A stretch of 64,000 nucleotides of DNA from Maniola hyperantus (GCF_902806685.2 NC_048555.1:4774001-4838000); one strand, 5' to 3'; counted from the stretch's first letter, positions 11,265 to 23,320 are shown. Translations and numbers: made by a program. Notes: generated by a model not told the origin, from the letters alone.

Positions 11265-11804
11265 TATGGATTACGAACAACAAAAAGTATCAGGAATGAC
11301 GTGAACTAAAAAGGGCTAATATCTCCAGATAGTAAAGTAGAAGTTGTTTCCGATTACAAACAAAGTTGGAAATGCTAAGGTATTGAAAACGCGTTCGTAG
11401 TCCTTCAAGAAAACTAAACGAAATGTTTAATTAAAGTCTTTGGATCTCAAGTCAAGCTCTTCAGAGTCCTGAACCTTTTAACAAAAATGAAGGGTCCGTA
11501 GTCCCCTGCAAGCGTTACCAACCATAGCTTTTTTACTTACTTCAAGCTAAGAAGTTGTTTGCATATTTTTTATCCGCTTATATTATTGTATAATCTTTTT
11601 GGAATTAATTTTTCATTATGGTTGACAACCCTAATTAGCCTGTCGGCGCTTGGACGCGATTAGAAACTTTTTATATTACATTTTGTTTCGAGAAACAACG
11701 TCAAAGTATTTGCTAATGTTACGAGAACAAAATATTGGGAAATTAAGTATTACAGCGTATAAATTTATTTATCCCTTATTCAAGAATGTTTTCTCATAAT
11801 AATA

Positions 11805-12370
11805 CTAGCTGATGCCTGTGACTTAGTCCGTCGCGAGTTAAGTTTTTAAAAATCAAAATCCAGTTTTCATAAAACGTAAACTAATTGAAAAATCCTATTA
11901 CAATGTAAAGGATTATTTAAATGATAAGCAAGCTTGGGAATGAGTTGCTTAACGGCTTTGTGATAGTTCTAATAAGTTTCAATAATTTTGTAAAGTGGTG
12001 ATAATAAAAAGAATACCCGGCTGAGTTTGTTGTGGGCTCTTCTCAGACATGGGCGCGTTTGGAACCCTCGTAGCTTGAGTTTTAAGTTTGCGTAATAATT
12101 ATCACCACTATATCTTACAAATCTAACACCATACCAGACCATCAATAAGAGTAATTTATTACCTATTTTGAATAAATCAATTGACTTTGACTTTGATCCC
12201 GTGGGACTTCTTTGATTTTCCGGGATAAATGCTTAAGTATATGTTACTCTCCGTCCTTTCAACTATCTCTATGCCAAAAATCAAGTCGATTGGTTGCTTA
12301 GTTAGGGCTTAGAAGGAACAATCATTAGGTACTTTTCGCATTTAAATAAGTAATATTAGTATTTAGTATA
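11805..12370 (-). mobile_element. Helitron-like element split by a LINE 3' end
   Basis: The Helitron head is at 11805-11865 (CTAGCTGATGCCTGTGACTT) and the remainder at about 12194-12370 (TCCCGTGGGACTTCTTTGAT onward). Between them is a 5'-truncated LINE tail. Confidence 0.6.
11866..12193 (+). mobile_element. 5'-truncated LINE 3' end with TTTGAC tail
   Basis: Contains GGAACCCTCGTAGCTTGAG, AATTATCACCACTA and ATTTTGAATAAATCAATTGA, and ends TGACTTTGACTTTGA. A related tail is at about 17090-17190. The short tandem 3' end suggests a CR1/RTE-type LINE rather than a poly(A) type; inferred. Confidence 0.55.
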
Positions 12371-12717
12371 GATGTGACACGTACCCATGTCGGAAAAAAA
12401 ATCTGAAAAAGTATGTAGTCCACTTGAGAACCTGAAAACTTAAAAGTAAGTACCTATCTTCTTATTTCTGAAAATTTTTCAGATTTCAGAAACTGTTCGT
12501 TGTTTATTCAATATCTATTCGGTACTCGTAAATCTAATTCAGAGTGTTTCAAAGAACTATTCGCGGCAAAAAGGTAAACTAAAATAGCCCCACAGATATA
12601 GGTCACTATTATAAATCTTGGAAGAAACCCTATAAATCACATCTAAAGGAAAATTACTGACGAAAACTTTTTAAATCTACCGCACACACGATGCTATGCG
12701 TTTCAGCGGTTGGCGAC

Positions 12718-12889
12718 TTAGGGTGGAGTTCGCCGACTTTTAAAACGGCCGATTGTAGATAATCGGCCGCGTAAATGTTTTTTAATGTTCACCACCACAT
12801 AGTAACCAGTTGTTTAAACGACGGTTGGGAAGAAACCGGCCGGTTACTCAACCGTTAGTTTTGTAGCTTCTGATGAACTCCAGCCCTAA
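12718..12889. mobile_element. MITE with inner palindrome
   Basis: Inverted ends TTAGGGTGGAGTTC / GAACTCCAGCCCTAA. A perfect small hairpin, CGGCCGATT-GTAGAT-AATCGGCCG, lies at 12746-12769. Confidence 0.6.
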
Positions 12890-14091
12890 TCGTTTTTCGG
12901 AAACTCGAAGGCGATTGAGCTCTCGATCTAAAGTGCGGAACGGAGTTGGGTCGTTAGTACCTATCTGAAACCACAAAGCGACTGCATGTTTTACTCCGCA
13001 CTTTTACTAACAATTAAATGTGCGGAGAGTTACGCAGAGACTATTCGTTTCATTCCGTACATCGCAGTCGCAGCGATTTAGTAAGGTTTTGGCATCTATT
13101 CTTATCCACCCTCGCAACTCACTGGTCGCCTATCCTAAAATTATCGAGTGTAAGTATATTGAACCAGACAGTTAAGCTTTATTCTTTTTCGTTTAACATC
13201 CTATATTTCTTACATTGTTCGCAAATACATATAGGTACAAATCTCCTAACGTGCTGAGACGGGAAAACTTGAAACCAATTTATCAAACTTCATTGTCATC
13301 TTATCGATTAGGGTTGCCTCTATCTAGGCATACTGATATTATAAAGAAGTAAAGTTTGTAAGTTTGTTTGTAGGAGGTAATCTGTGGAACTACTGAACCG
13401 ATTTGAAAATACTTTCACCAGTAGAAAGCTATCATAATTCCTGAGTGACATAGGTAGGCTATATTTTATTTTCAAAAAAGATCCATGCAAAAAAATTAAG
13501 CTTCGCATGGGTAGCTAAGTAAGCTGCCCATGTAAAGCCAGGGCGAATCGCTAAAAGATAAAACAATTTTCATTAAAGCTATGTTTTATTTAATAGTTCT
13601 AAAGGATCAGCCTTGCTGTCCAACGCGAAAATGCAGCCAGTATTCTTGGCACCATTCTACGCAGGCATGATTTGTATAGTAATTAGATAAGGCTAGCTGT
13701 AAGTTTTATTGTAATATTTAAAAAAAAAAAATATGCATAATTTTATAGTGACAACCCTATCTATACCGAAACTTGAGGAGTCAATTTGTCATGCGAAAGT
13801 GACAAAAGATTTTCACGTCCTTGTTGCTGAAATATAACTATTTTATTTTTTCGTTTGAATTTTAACCGTGAAACATGTTTCAGAATGAAAATTGCATGCT
13901 TGTTACACTAATTTGCTGAACAGTTTTAGTTGTTTTAGCGTAATTTGACAGCGTGATGGATAGAATGACGAGTGAAGATAATAACATAAGAAAATTAGCT
14001 TGTCTACAGACTAATTCTGTTGTATTTTAATGTGTCTTTACGCGAAATACGGATGAAGTCGCGGGCATCCTAAGAAATAGAGTAACAATGG
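12890..14091. other. no gene; LINE tail and Helitron scraps
   Basis: Holds a Helitron-like piece at 13330-13500 (ACTGATATTATAAAGAAGTA, then ACTACTGAACCGATTTG), the LINE 3' end at 13604-13732 and a short Helitron hairpin scrap at 14050-14076 (GATGAAGTCGCGGGCATC). Confidence 0.4.
13604..13732 (+). pseudogene. LINE ORF last ~25 codons and 3' end
   Basis: Encodes ISLAVQRENAASILGTILRR followed by HDLYSN and a stop, then GATAAGGCTAGCTGTAAG and an A-rich tail. Same family as 46369-46795; 5'-truncated copy. Confidence 0.75.
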
Positions 14092-14287
14092 GTAGACCAG
14101 AATCTCATAAAAAATACGGAAATAAAATTCCAAAGTTAGCAACACTGTACTCTGTGACTATCTTATGTACATAGTACTTTGTGTTGAATATTGTGGTGAA
14201 TTATTTACATTCACCACAGAGTACTGTGTATATTCACAGAGCAGTGTTGCTAGCTTTGGAATTTCATTTCATGAGATTCTGGTCTAC
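14092..14287. mobile_element. fold-back MITE (GTAGACCAGAATCTC family)
   Basis: Arms of about 50 bp: TAGACCAGAATCTCATAAAA...CCAAAGTTAGCAACACTG against the inverse ending GAGATTCTGGTCTA. An inner pair, TTCACCACA / TGTGGTGAA, forms a second hairpin. Confidence 0.8.
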
Positions 14288-14596
14288 ACATTTAAGATTT
14301 AAACACTTAAATCAATTGATTGCCATAATTTAATATTGTTTCCAAATGGTTTTCAAATCAAATAAAGCCAATTATTTTAAATCAAAGTCAGTCAATTAAT
14401 AGTTAATCGAACAAATCCATTAAGCTTTAAATCCGGGCTCGACTTTGCTATCGATAACAATTAAAATATTATTATGGTTTCCAAAACAATCAGTCGACGA
14501 CAATCATTGTATAATTGCTAGTCTTAGATGAATAGAATAATTAATTATTTAAGTTATCATTACTAAGCCTTTATTTTTATTTAAGTTTTTTTTAAA
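14288..14596. other. nothing recognised
   Basis: AT-rich unique sequence between a MITE and a Helitron. Confidence 0.3.
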
Positions 14597-14770
14597 CTAG
14601 CTAATGCCCGCGACTTCGTCCGCGTGGAATTAGGTTTTTTATAATCCTGTGGGAACTCTTTGATTCTACGGAATAAAAAGTAGCCTATGTCACTCTCCAG
14701 GTTTTTATTTATACCCATGCAAAAATTCACGTCAATCCGTTGCACCTTTGCGACGTGATTGAAGTAAGGG
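14597..14770 (-). mobile_element. Helitron-like element, truncated by a SINE
   Basis: CTAGCTAATGCCCGCGACTT to CGACGTGATTGAAG. The 5' TC end is missing where the SINE at 14771 begins. Confidence 0.75.
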
Positions 14771-14953
14771 AAAGCACCTAAGGGAACATTATGGAGAACT
14801 CTCAGATATGCAAGTTTCCTCGCAATGTTTTCCCTTCACCGTTAAAGCAAGTGATACCTATTTAATTTATTAAAACGCACATAACTTTGAAAAGTTAGAG
14901 GTGCGTACCCGGAATTGAACCCTCGACCTCCCGTAAAGGAGGCGGACGTCTTA
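14771..14953 (-). mobile_element. tRNA-derived SINE, 3'-truncated
   Basis: The tRNA-like head is at the right (minus strand GACGTCCGCCTCC, then GAGGGTTCAATTCCGG). The body ends near GAGAACATTATGG-like sequence at the left, without the ATG-triplet tail. Confidence 0.75.
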
Positions 14954-15269
14954 CAAAATACTTACCCCTCGTATAGAAATAACGACAGTGGGTTGACATA
15001 CAAAACCCCACTATGTAAACAATAATATCTCGAGTGGCGTGTTTTTAGCCTCCCCACTACATTTTAATGATTAAAGTACGGACTAAAGTAATTAATAATT
15101 ATGTTATTAATCCATTAAGCCACAACACCCTTATAATGTGCTATCTAGATAATTATAAGGGTAACACTGCCTATTTGACGTACCAATAGTAGTTATCTAG
15201 GTCAAAGGGTTAATCCAAGCTGGTAGATAATAGGACTAGACTTTAGTACTACTTACCTTGATCTTGCCA

Positions 15270-15693
15270 TTTTTAGGGTTCCATACCTCAAAAGGAAAAA
15301 CGGAACCCTTATAGGATCACTTCGTTGTCTGTATGTCTGTCAAGAAACCTAGGGGGTAGGTTTTATTAAATAAATAAAAATCTGTTTTGGAATCCACAGA
15401 TGAAACCCTTTCATATGATTCCCCACTTGATATCTATCTTGCTATCTTACTTTGATAATTAAAATACTAATTATTAGTTCATGACCACATTTTAATTTTT
15501 TTTGTGTGATGTAACTACAAATTCACGGTTTTCAGATTTTTCCCCTAATGTCTGCTATAATCATCGCCGCGGACCCACCTACCTGCCAAATTTCATGGGT
15601 ACCTTGCAGGTTTCTTGACAGACAGACAGACAGACAGCAAAGTGATCCTATAAGGGTTCCGTTTTTCCTTTTGAGGTACGGAACCCTAAAAAT
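15270..15693. mobile_element. GGTTCCG-family pair in inverted arrangement
   Basis: A minus-oriented tail (15270-15358) faces a plus-oriented 3' two-thirds (15359-15693). The outer 60 bp of each end are inverted copies (TTAGGGTTCCATACCTCAAA / GAGGTACGGAACCCTAA), so the whole unit can fold back. Confidence 0.75.
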
Positions 15694-17894
15694 AGAATTA
15701 AAAAAAGCGGTCATACTCTTACAATACAAATAGCAGGTATAGTACGTGACTCGAGGCACGTCGCTGGCCCTGGTGAGGATAAAACGTTTACTTGTTTACC
15801 TAACGTAATACCATAAAAGTTACGCCCGTTCATTACGAGTAGGGGTGCGAATCACAGTGGATGCACAGAGTGGTATGAGTCCCGCAAATTTCTATTGCGC
15901 TGGAACCATGTCTCATTAACATCGAAATGACTTCATTTTGGCGTTATTTGACGTATATTTAAGTAAAAATATACCATCAGCTCGAAACTTCAAACTTCTC
16001 TAAAATGGCGGCCACGCGCATTAGCAATTTGCGGGACTTATAATGCATGCTGCGTGCTTTTATAAAATGAAGAATCAGGGACGAATGGGATAGGCAGAAA
16101 AAAGATAGCGCATAAAGGCAGCCATCTTTCGGAGCAATGCAAAGGTCTTACCTGAAAGATAGAGCGCAGGAGGGGAGGAGTTTTTAGCCCGTACCCGTAG
16201 GCCGCTGGGCGGCATCCCAAATGGAGTCGGGCATGCCAGAGGTATCCATGAGAATTTTACTCCTCCCAAAACGAAAAAAAGGGGCGCTATCAACGAAATC
16301 TAGATCAACGTGGTTCAAAAACCAGGTTAGGCTAATAAAATAGTTCAACCTGCTAAAACTCCGGACGTAACTTTATAACCTATAATAACATTGATAGTTT
16401 TATTGAACTTCAAACGTTAAGTACCACGCCAACCTCTCCCTTATCTACTTAATTAAAAAAGAAAAAAATATATTTACATTGAGAAAAGACTTATCACTAA
16501 AAATAATGAGTTATGTTAAGGAAAAAATAAAATTATGTACAAATCTAAATACTCAACAATTGCTCATGCACAAATTCTAACTGCAAGCCTCAACAAGTAC
16601 CTACTTATTAAATTTTATTGTAACCCTGGTGCTGGTGAGCGAAGTTAGCGTAATTGTTTTTATTAAAACATTTCAAAAACCTGCCACTTTCATTTTGCAG
16701 ACAGTCAGATGGACGGACAGACAGACAGCAGAGCGACATTAATAGGGCTCCGTTTTTATCCTTTGGGCACGGAACCCAAAAAAGCACGTCGAGAATAAGT
16801 AGGTTTTCAAAAATAAAGAAGGCAGCTTATGACAGTAAAAGTTTTCCTCGGCTGACCTTCACTTTGAAGATGAAAAGACTCAGATCGATAACAGCCCTAG
16901 TTCCAAGGGAGTTCCGTGCGGCACCTCGCGAAGTCTCCCATGAATACAAATCAAACAAACTTAAGGCAATATTAAGATTAAATTGTATTCTCAATTTGTA
17001 TTTAATTTCGGAGACATTATTCGGTATGTGATGCGCGAAGATAAGAAACTCGAGATCTAGTTTTCCTTTTTATTTTTGGAACTTTTCGCGTTTGTAACCC
17101 TCGTAGCTTTTTAGTTTTAAGTTAATTAATTATCACCATTACATATACACCATCTACAAATCCAACAACTGACAATCAAAAAATGTATATAAGTACGCTA
17201 CAGGTCGAGTCAACCCGCGCTACCCGCACCGGTAGGGTGATTGTCTAAAACTTGCATCAATCATTATTACAATCTCAATTGTTCTGATTGGCTGAATTTG
17301 TGCGATTCTTCTTGCAACAATGCATTGTGGCCAATAGTGAGCGAGCATTAACCAATCAGAGATGATTGCGATCATGACATTGTAGCTGTCAAACAACCGC
17401 GGTAGGGCCACTGGTTAGTGCTAAGTTTTTGCTAGCGTTCTGAATACATTCTGTATAAGCTTTACAAGTAACTTGACTTTGAGTCAATAATTTTCAATTA
17501 TTTTATCCTCACTTCCCCCTCGGGTCGTGCACGTGCAGGCCCTTAACAAAGATTAATCTAGTTAAGTTTTCACAACCACGATACAAGTTACGCCAATTTC
17601 TGACATTAGCTCGTTAAAACTTAACCTTCTCTGGTATACAGATGGCCCTTAAAACTTATTCCTACGGTGTAACAACAGGAACAGGGTTATTCATCAAGAA
17701 TTTTGACCTTCCCCAACTTGTGTGAGCCCTGTCTTTGATTTCTCACATAAAACTGTACAGTGCGACAAGGCTATCTTGGCGCATGGCGAAAATCGGAACT
17801 AACCATTCTAAGCCTTTTTTCTCCGACAGCGCCCCCCTGTCAATGTCGTTCAAGTGTCAAGAAAGCCTTGTCGCACTGTAAGTAGGTATATTGT
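15694..17894. other. no gene; scattered repeat pieces
   Basis: Recognised pieces: GGTTCCG tail at 16690-16782, LINE TTTGAC-type 3' end at 17090-17190, a possible MITE at 17205-17410 (CCGCACCGGTAGGG / CCGCGGTAGGGCC flanking inverted ATTGGCT / CCAATCAG-like stretches) and the end of a P-like element at 17420-17460 (TTTTTGCTAGCGTTCTG). Open frames at 16038-16293 and 16654-17031 show no family resemblance. Confidence 0.45.
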
Positions 17895-18113
17895 TAACTA
17901 TCTCATGCTCGCGAGTTCATCGGATACACAAATTTCAACCCCCTATTTTACACCCTTGGGGTTGGATTTTCAAAAATGCTTTGTTAGCAGGTGTGTACGT
18001 CATAATAGCTATGTGCATGCCAAATTTCAGCCAGTCCATTCCAATGTCCAGTGGTTCGAGCCGTGCGTTGATAGATCAGTCAGTCAGTCTAGCCTTTCAC
18101 TGCTCTTTTAAAT
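17895..18113 (-). mobile_element. Helitron-like element, family D
   Basis: Decayed copy whose minus strand reads CAGTGAAAGGCTAGACTGAC, ATCTATCAACGCACGG, GGCATGCACATAGCTATTAT and the GAACTCGCGAGCATGAG end. The terminal CTAG is lost. Other copies are at 23546, 40553 and 47029. Confidence 0.65.
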
Positions 18114-18130
18114 AATGCGCTATTGATTAA

Positions 18131-18372
18131 GCGGTGATAGCCTATGCTTTTTTTTCGGGAGGTCAGGAGATCGATCCCGGGCACGCACCTCTGACTTTTC
18201 AGCGTTATGTGCGTTGTTTTAAAAACGCACATAACAGAGTTAGTTAGTAGACTTTTCAGAGTTATTTGTGTTTTTCGCGAACCTGCATGCCTGAGATTTC
18301 TCCATGTTCTCAAAGGTGTGTGAAATCTGCCGATCCGCTTTGGGCCAGCGTGACAGACCCTAAAATATTTGG
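18131..18372 (+). mobile_element. tRNA-derived SINE, 3' part rearranged
   Basis: GTGATAGCCTATGCTTTTTT, then GATCGATCCCGGGCACGCACC (B-box intact) and the body to GGGCCAGCGTGACAGACC. The expected tail is replaced by the palindromic block at 18381-18596. Confidence 0.7.
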
Positions 18373-18380
18373 GGTCTGCC

Positions 18381-18596
18381 ATAGACGATCTTACAATTTT
18401 ATCAGTTCTGGAAGGAGACCTATACCTACAGTAGGTATAGGTCTCCTTCCAGAATGAGAAGGTCTGCCATGCTGGCCAAGTGCGGATTATAATAGGAATA
18501 TTTCTATGGTAAAGTCTAAATCATCCCTTATCTTTAATATCCCTAGAAATAAAGTTGGTAGTCGATGAACTGATAAAATTGTAAGATTGTCTATAT
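18381..18596. repeat. nested inverted repeats: 24-bp palindrome inside a 28-bp-arm hairpin
   Basis: The inner arms 18406-18429 and 18431-18454 are perfect inverses (TTCTGGAAGGAGACCTATAC...) separated by one base. The outer arms 18381-18409 (ATAGACGATCTTACAATTTT) and 18568-18596 (its inverse with one mismatch) enclose it. The inner arm contains the SINE tail word GGAGACC. Confidence 0.9.
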
Positions 18597-19644
18597 CGGA
18601 AAGATTAATGGGCAATAAAAGAGAGCCAATCGACTTGAAAATTTGCAGCTCACAAAACACCTATTAGTTGCAAGATTTTCAGCATTTAATGACCCTTAAA
18701 ATTACTCCTTATTCTATCACGATCAACACATTACCGACCCACTACTGAGCACGGGGCCCCTTTAGAGTTTCCCAAAGGTTTTAAGGTCTGCCACCAGTAT
18801 AGGCTATACCTACTCAGTAGTGGGCCGGCCGGCGAATGTGTTGATGGGTTGACAGTGTTTCAAGCTAATCAAGTCGCAGCCGCACGTCAGTCAACAAAGC
18901 TCGAACTTTGAAATTCGCTCAAATTAAAATTGAAATAAGCAATCAACGTAATAGTTATGACTAATGATTCCACATTTATCATATTATTTTTCATATAAAA
19001 TTCACGAGCCCTGATACAGATAGCTCTTATCATATCAATCGATACAACAACAGCATAGATAGGTAGCAACCGCATCAATATGACGCCGAAATCTAACAAT
19101 GTATAATACACGCTTGCAAAATATTCGAGACTTCCTCAAAGAGGGGGCCGTAAAAGACACTTATTTAATAATCAAACTACATAAGAGGAAATAAGAAATC
19201 TGAGTAGCACAAGACCTACCTACGCCTAGAACTCAATAAAAAAAAAATATTGCTTACCTCAGCCACATGAGTAGGTACCTCTGCCTTCGTTTCCGTCTTT
19301 TTAAATGGCTATGATTTTGTTCGTGTCTTTGCTGGATACTCTAGAATCTAGAGTCTTTTCCAAGAGTCTATCTAGAGTCTAGATAGACTAGAAAGATTTA
19401 CTCTAGGCTACCATATTTTCTAAAATCCATATTACTTAATATTCTAAACGTGAAAATGAGTGAGTCTGTCTGCCTTTATGTATGTTTGTCTTTTTCACAG
19501 CTCAATAACTGAACCCAATAAAGATAGCTTGCATCCTACAGACCATTGATGGAGCAGAATAGGTGTATTCTAGGAAATAATTTTAAGTACTTCCCTGTGA
19601 ACTTGTTATCTTTTTACTGCTACTAATTTTTGGTAGAAATAAAA
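18597..19644. other. no gene; SINE-derived palindrome
   Basis: At 18733-18830 a SINE tail is folded on itself (CCCACTACTGAG ... CTCAGTAGTGGG). 19450-19550 resembles a Helitron piece (CAATAAAGATAGCTTGCATC). The rest is unassigned. Confidence 0.4.
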
Positions 19645-20062
19645 TAAAAAAACCGGCCAAGTGCGAGTCAAGTGCAAGAGTTTGCATGATAATTCAAAAA
19701 CTATCATGCATAAAAATAAATAAAAATCTGTTTTAGAATGTACTGGTGAAGACCTTTCATATGATACCCCACTTGATATAGTTATCTTACTACGAAAATT
19801 GAAAATACTTATTATTAGTTTATGACCACAATTTAATTTTTTTGTGTGATGTAACCACAAATTCACGGTTTTCGGATTTTTCCCCAAATACCAGCTATAC
19901 CTACCTATAGAACCTATAGAAATTTGGTAGCAAATACCTACCAAATTTCATGATTCGGTCAACGGGAAGTATCCTGTAGGTTTCTTGACAGACAGACAGA
20001 TAGACAACAAAGTGATCCTATAAGGGTTCCGTTTTTCCTTTTGAAGTTCGGAACCCTAAAAA
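19645..20062 (+). mobile_element. GGTTCCG-family repeat, near full length
   Basis: Opens AAACCGGCCAAGTGCGAGTC, carries ACCCCACTTGATATAGTTAT, and ends CGGAACCCTAAAAAG. Among the best-preserved copies, useful as a local reference. Confidence 0.8.
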
Positions 20063-20195
20063 GAGTTAACACGGGAATTAAAAAAAAATGAGGACGAAGT
20101 CGCGGTTGTAAACTAGTCTTTCATATATTTTACTACGCGACTACTAAATACGCCATTGTGAAATGATCCGTGCGTCAGTAGCATACTACAAAAGA

Positions 20196-20805
20196 CATAT
20201 CAATGTCGTAGAGCTTCCGTTAAGTTCTATTGTAACCGAGATTGTATATTGTAGTCTGAGACTGAAGGCCGCCGATGGAACATTTAACTATTGCTTGTAT
20301 TTACACTTGTAAATTGTAAGTTGAGTATTCTTTGACATATCTCTACTATAATATCTAACAAATTATAATACAAGGATTTTGACCTGTCTCTATAATAATA
20401 ATCATAATAGAATATAAGAAGGATGTCATAAACATCGATATAAATGACAAGATATACCTATTATGGTCAAGCGAACAAAATGTTTCACGGTTTTAGAAAC
20501 CAAATAAATCAGCGCCACCTCTTAGATACTAATGAATTTGTTTGAAATCCAGACGTCACTGAGGTTGCATTGGTGCATAATTAACATTTACGCACCAATG
20601 AGTCGGTGCCATTTTGTTCGTTCAATAACCCTGTCCATACGAAGTAATATAGTCAATGCTCGTAAAGCTTCCTTTAAGCTCTATTGTATAACCGAGATTG
20701 TATTTTGTACTCTTATTCTGGAGATGGAACATTTCATTATTGCTTCGATTTACAGTTGTAATTTTAAAAATTGTTGGAGTTTTCTTTGAATTATCTCTGT
20801 AATAA
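20196..20805. repeat. diverged direct duplication of ~160 bp
   Basis: 20196-20355 and 20645-20805 share GTCGTAGAGCTTCCGTTAAG / GCTCGTAAAGCTTCCTTTAA, CTATTGTA-ACCGAGATTGTAT, GATGGAACATTT and the TTCTTTGA-ATCTCT end. About 450 bp apart; origin unclear. Confidence 0.7.
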
Positions 20806-21779
20806 TAGATAGATAGACTTTACTGCACACAAGATCTCTACATAGTATAAAACAAAGTCACTTCCAGCCGTCTGTCCTTATGTAGGCTTAGATTTTTAAA
20901 CTCGGCAACGGATTTTAAATCGGTTTTTATCAACAGACAGTGTGATTCAAAGAGGAAGGTTCACGTCCAAACGCACTTACGCTGCGCTACGTTACTCAAT
21001 CGGGTTATGTGGGATTTCTATCACTAAAATCCCCTCACTGGCTCTCCTCAGCGCATATTGAGAGGTTACGGGAACTCTAAAGAACGTACCCCAGTGCCTC
21101 TCTCGCGCGACGCTCATTGGACTCATCCTGGAGAAACTACTTCTCTGCCCTCTGGCCTCATGCACCTACATGTAGGCACGGCAGCTTGTGCCACAGCAGC
21201 AGGTCTTGTTTATGTACCTACTGACAATGTAGTTTCATTTTTAGACATCATTAAGAAAATTTTCCAAGGATGAGTATAACATATATTATGCATAACATTT
21301 ACTATAGGTAAGCCCATCCGTGTAAAGCTAAAGGACGCGACAGGTACCTATTAAGATATCACACCAAGACTTTTTTGGTAAACACTCCAGTAAAATTACA
21401 CAGATCCTGACAGAGACTGACGTTAGCAGATTAGGTACACAGTTTCTTCGTAAAATGGAGTTCTTCTTTCGTTTATAATTTAAAAGGTTTCCCATTCCCT
21501 CTTAAGTTATTATCTGTCAGTTAACATCATATTCTTAACGTCTTATGACCATTGACCTTCCTTGGAGATGAACTAGCTTTTGAAAAAATTAAAATTAAAT
21601 TAGGTAGTAGGTAGACTAGTTCATAGTTGCCTGGAAAAAGTTTTCTTGAAATAAGTAAATGGATCTCACAGCGATTTTTTTTAGCTTACGGCCAGATCAA
21701 ACATTTGGACAACCCGCGAATGCAAAAAACTAGGTCCATGGCTAAAAGCATTATTTGACTGGTTTTCCGACGGGTGGGT
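20806..21779. other. nothing recognised
   Basis: A mildly GC-richer patch at 20960-21200 has a 71-codon frame (21058-21273) without recognisable motifs. Confidence 0.3.
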
Positions 21780-21896
21780 AGGTGGGTAGGAGGGCAGGCG
21801 AGCAGGCAGGCAGACAGGCAGGTAGGCACGCAGACAGACAACAAAGTGATCCCATAAGGGTTCCGTTTTTCCTTTTAAGGTACGGAACCCTAAAAA
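21780..21896 (+). mobile_element. GGTTCCG-family tail with GGCA/GACA run
   Basis: GGGTAGG/CAGG runs, then ACAACAAAGTGATCCCATAA and GGTTCCG...GGAACCCTAAAAA. Confidence 0.7.
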
Positions 21897-22777
21897 TTAA
21901 GTAGGTAAATTTATTTTATTCTGTGACGCCAACAGTCAATAATCTAAACAAAAAACAATATTTTTCCGAAGCGAATTGAATCAAAAACGAGGTTTGTGTC
22001 TTTAAAAGCTTCCTTTGTTGTCAGTTATATCCGTTTCAGCCCATTTTACTCGCAGGAAATGGCGGGGGCTGTAAATTAATTTATTAAATTACAGTAACAA
22101 GAGTCCAGAGGTAATAAAAGGTTAAGGTAAAGGTGGTAAAAATGGCATACCCCTTTTTAACGTTCCTTAGTATATTATATTATTATAACAAGGAACGTTG
22201 TATTAGAAGCAGGCGTTACGTTGCGGTAGTCCATGATAATATTATATCGTATACAAGGAACCAAAAGGCGTGGTGGTCGTGCGTACTGCTTGCTTGGTGG
22301 CTGGATTTTCCTGCATGTTTAGTAGTGCAGTAGGAGGGCGGGCAGTAACATCGAATGGGATGTTGCACCCCACACAGATGCATATTAATACATTTTATCT
22401 CTTTTATTGATACGGAATGATGCATCGATTGTACGTTTCTTAAGCGAGAAAACAGTCGATAGCTACCCACCTAGTCGCTTTCTCGTCGGTCGTAGGACAA
22501 GTGTGTTATAAACTAGATTTAGCTTTATTCTTAGCAGATTAGATGTACTCATACGCAATGGTTAGGTACCACAAATGACGGCCGCGTGGTTTTATACGCG
22601 TCATAAAAATCGCTGACAAACATCGTTTAGTTATTTTTACAACGTCCTCAGCAGCAGGTGGCGATGGAAGGATGGATTTCAGCGTGAAATTGTCATACGT
22701 CACATTGGAGCCGACTAATTTTGGTTAGATTTATGTATCTTTTATTTAATTACTATCTATACATATGTACATCCTGC
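21897..22777. other. nothing recognised
   Basis: No supported gene. Overlapping short frames around 22133-22470 on both strands have no motif. A small fold-back, AACGTTCCT...AGGAACGTT, lies at about 22159-22198. Confidence 0.3.
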
Positions 22778-23056
22778 TGTGATAGCCTAGTAGCTACGAC
22801 GTCCGCCTCCTATTCGGGAGGTCGGGGGTTCGATCCCGGGCACGCACCTCTGCTTTTCTGAGTCATGTGCGTTTTAAGTAATTAAATATCACTTGCTTTA
22901 ACGGTAAACGAAAACATCGGGAGGAAACTTGCATGCCTCACAGTTCTCCATAATGTTTTCAAGGTGTGTGAAGTTACTAATCAGGCACTTGGCCAGCGTG
23001 GTGAGACCCGTGCTTTGTAGTGAGCCAGCTATGGGTTGATCATGATGATGATGATA
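22778..23056 (+). mobile_element. tRNA-derived SINE
   Basis: TGTGATAGCCTAGTAGCTAC, GGGGGTTCGATCCCGG (consensus B box), the body, and the ATGGGTTGATCATGATGATG tail. Confidence 0.85.
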
Positions 23057-23141
23057 CTAATATCCACTTATAATTGCTAAATTGTGTCTGTTTGTTGGTT
23101 TTCCTTTACCTCTTCATGGCTCTACCACTGAAGTATGTCCA

Positions 23142-23320
23142 TCCATACTAATATTATAAATTATGCGAAAATGTGTCTGTCCATCCGTCTGTCTGTCTGT
23201 AAGCTTTTCACGACCCATACGTTCACCCGATTTTACCCAAATTTGGTACAAAGATAGCTTGCATCCCGGAGACGGACAAAGGCTACTTTTTATCCCAGGA
23301 AAACAAAGAGTCTTCGGGAT
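23142..23320 (+). mobile_element. Helitron-like element, 5' half
   Basis: Starts TCCATACTAATATTATAAAT, then GTCTGTCC repeats, AAGCTTTTCACGACCCATAC and TTTATCCCAGGAAAAC. The CTAG end is missing. Confidence 0.7.

Noticed and set aside
16038..17031. Frames of 60-125 codons
   Set aside because: They cross a GGTTCCG repeat tail or GC-richer intergenic DNA. No domain and no splice-site pattern.
17205..17410. Possible MITE with CCGGTAGGG-type ends
   Set aside because: The inverted match is short and irregular. Mentioned within the regional entry but not called as an element.
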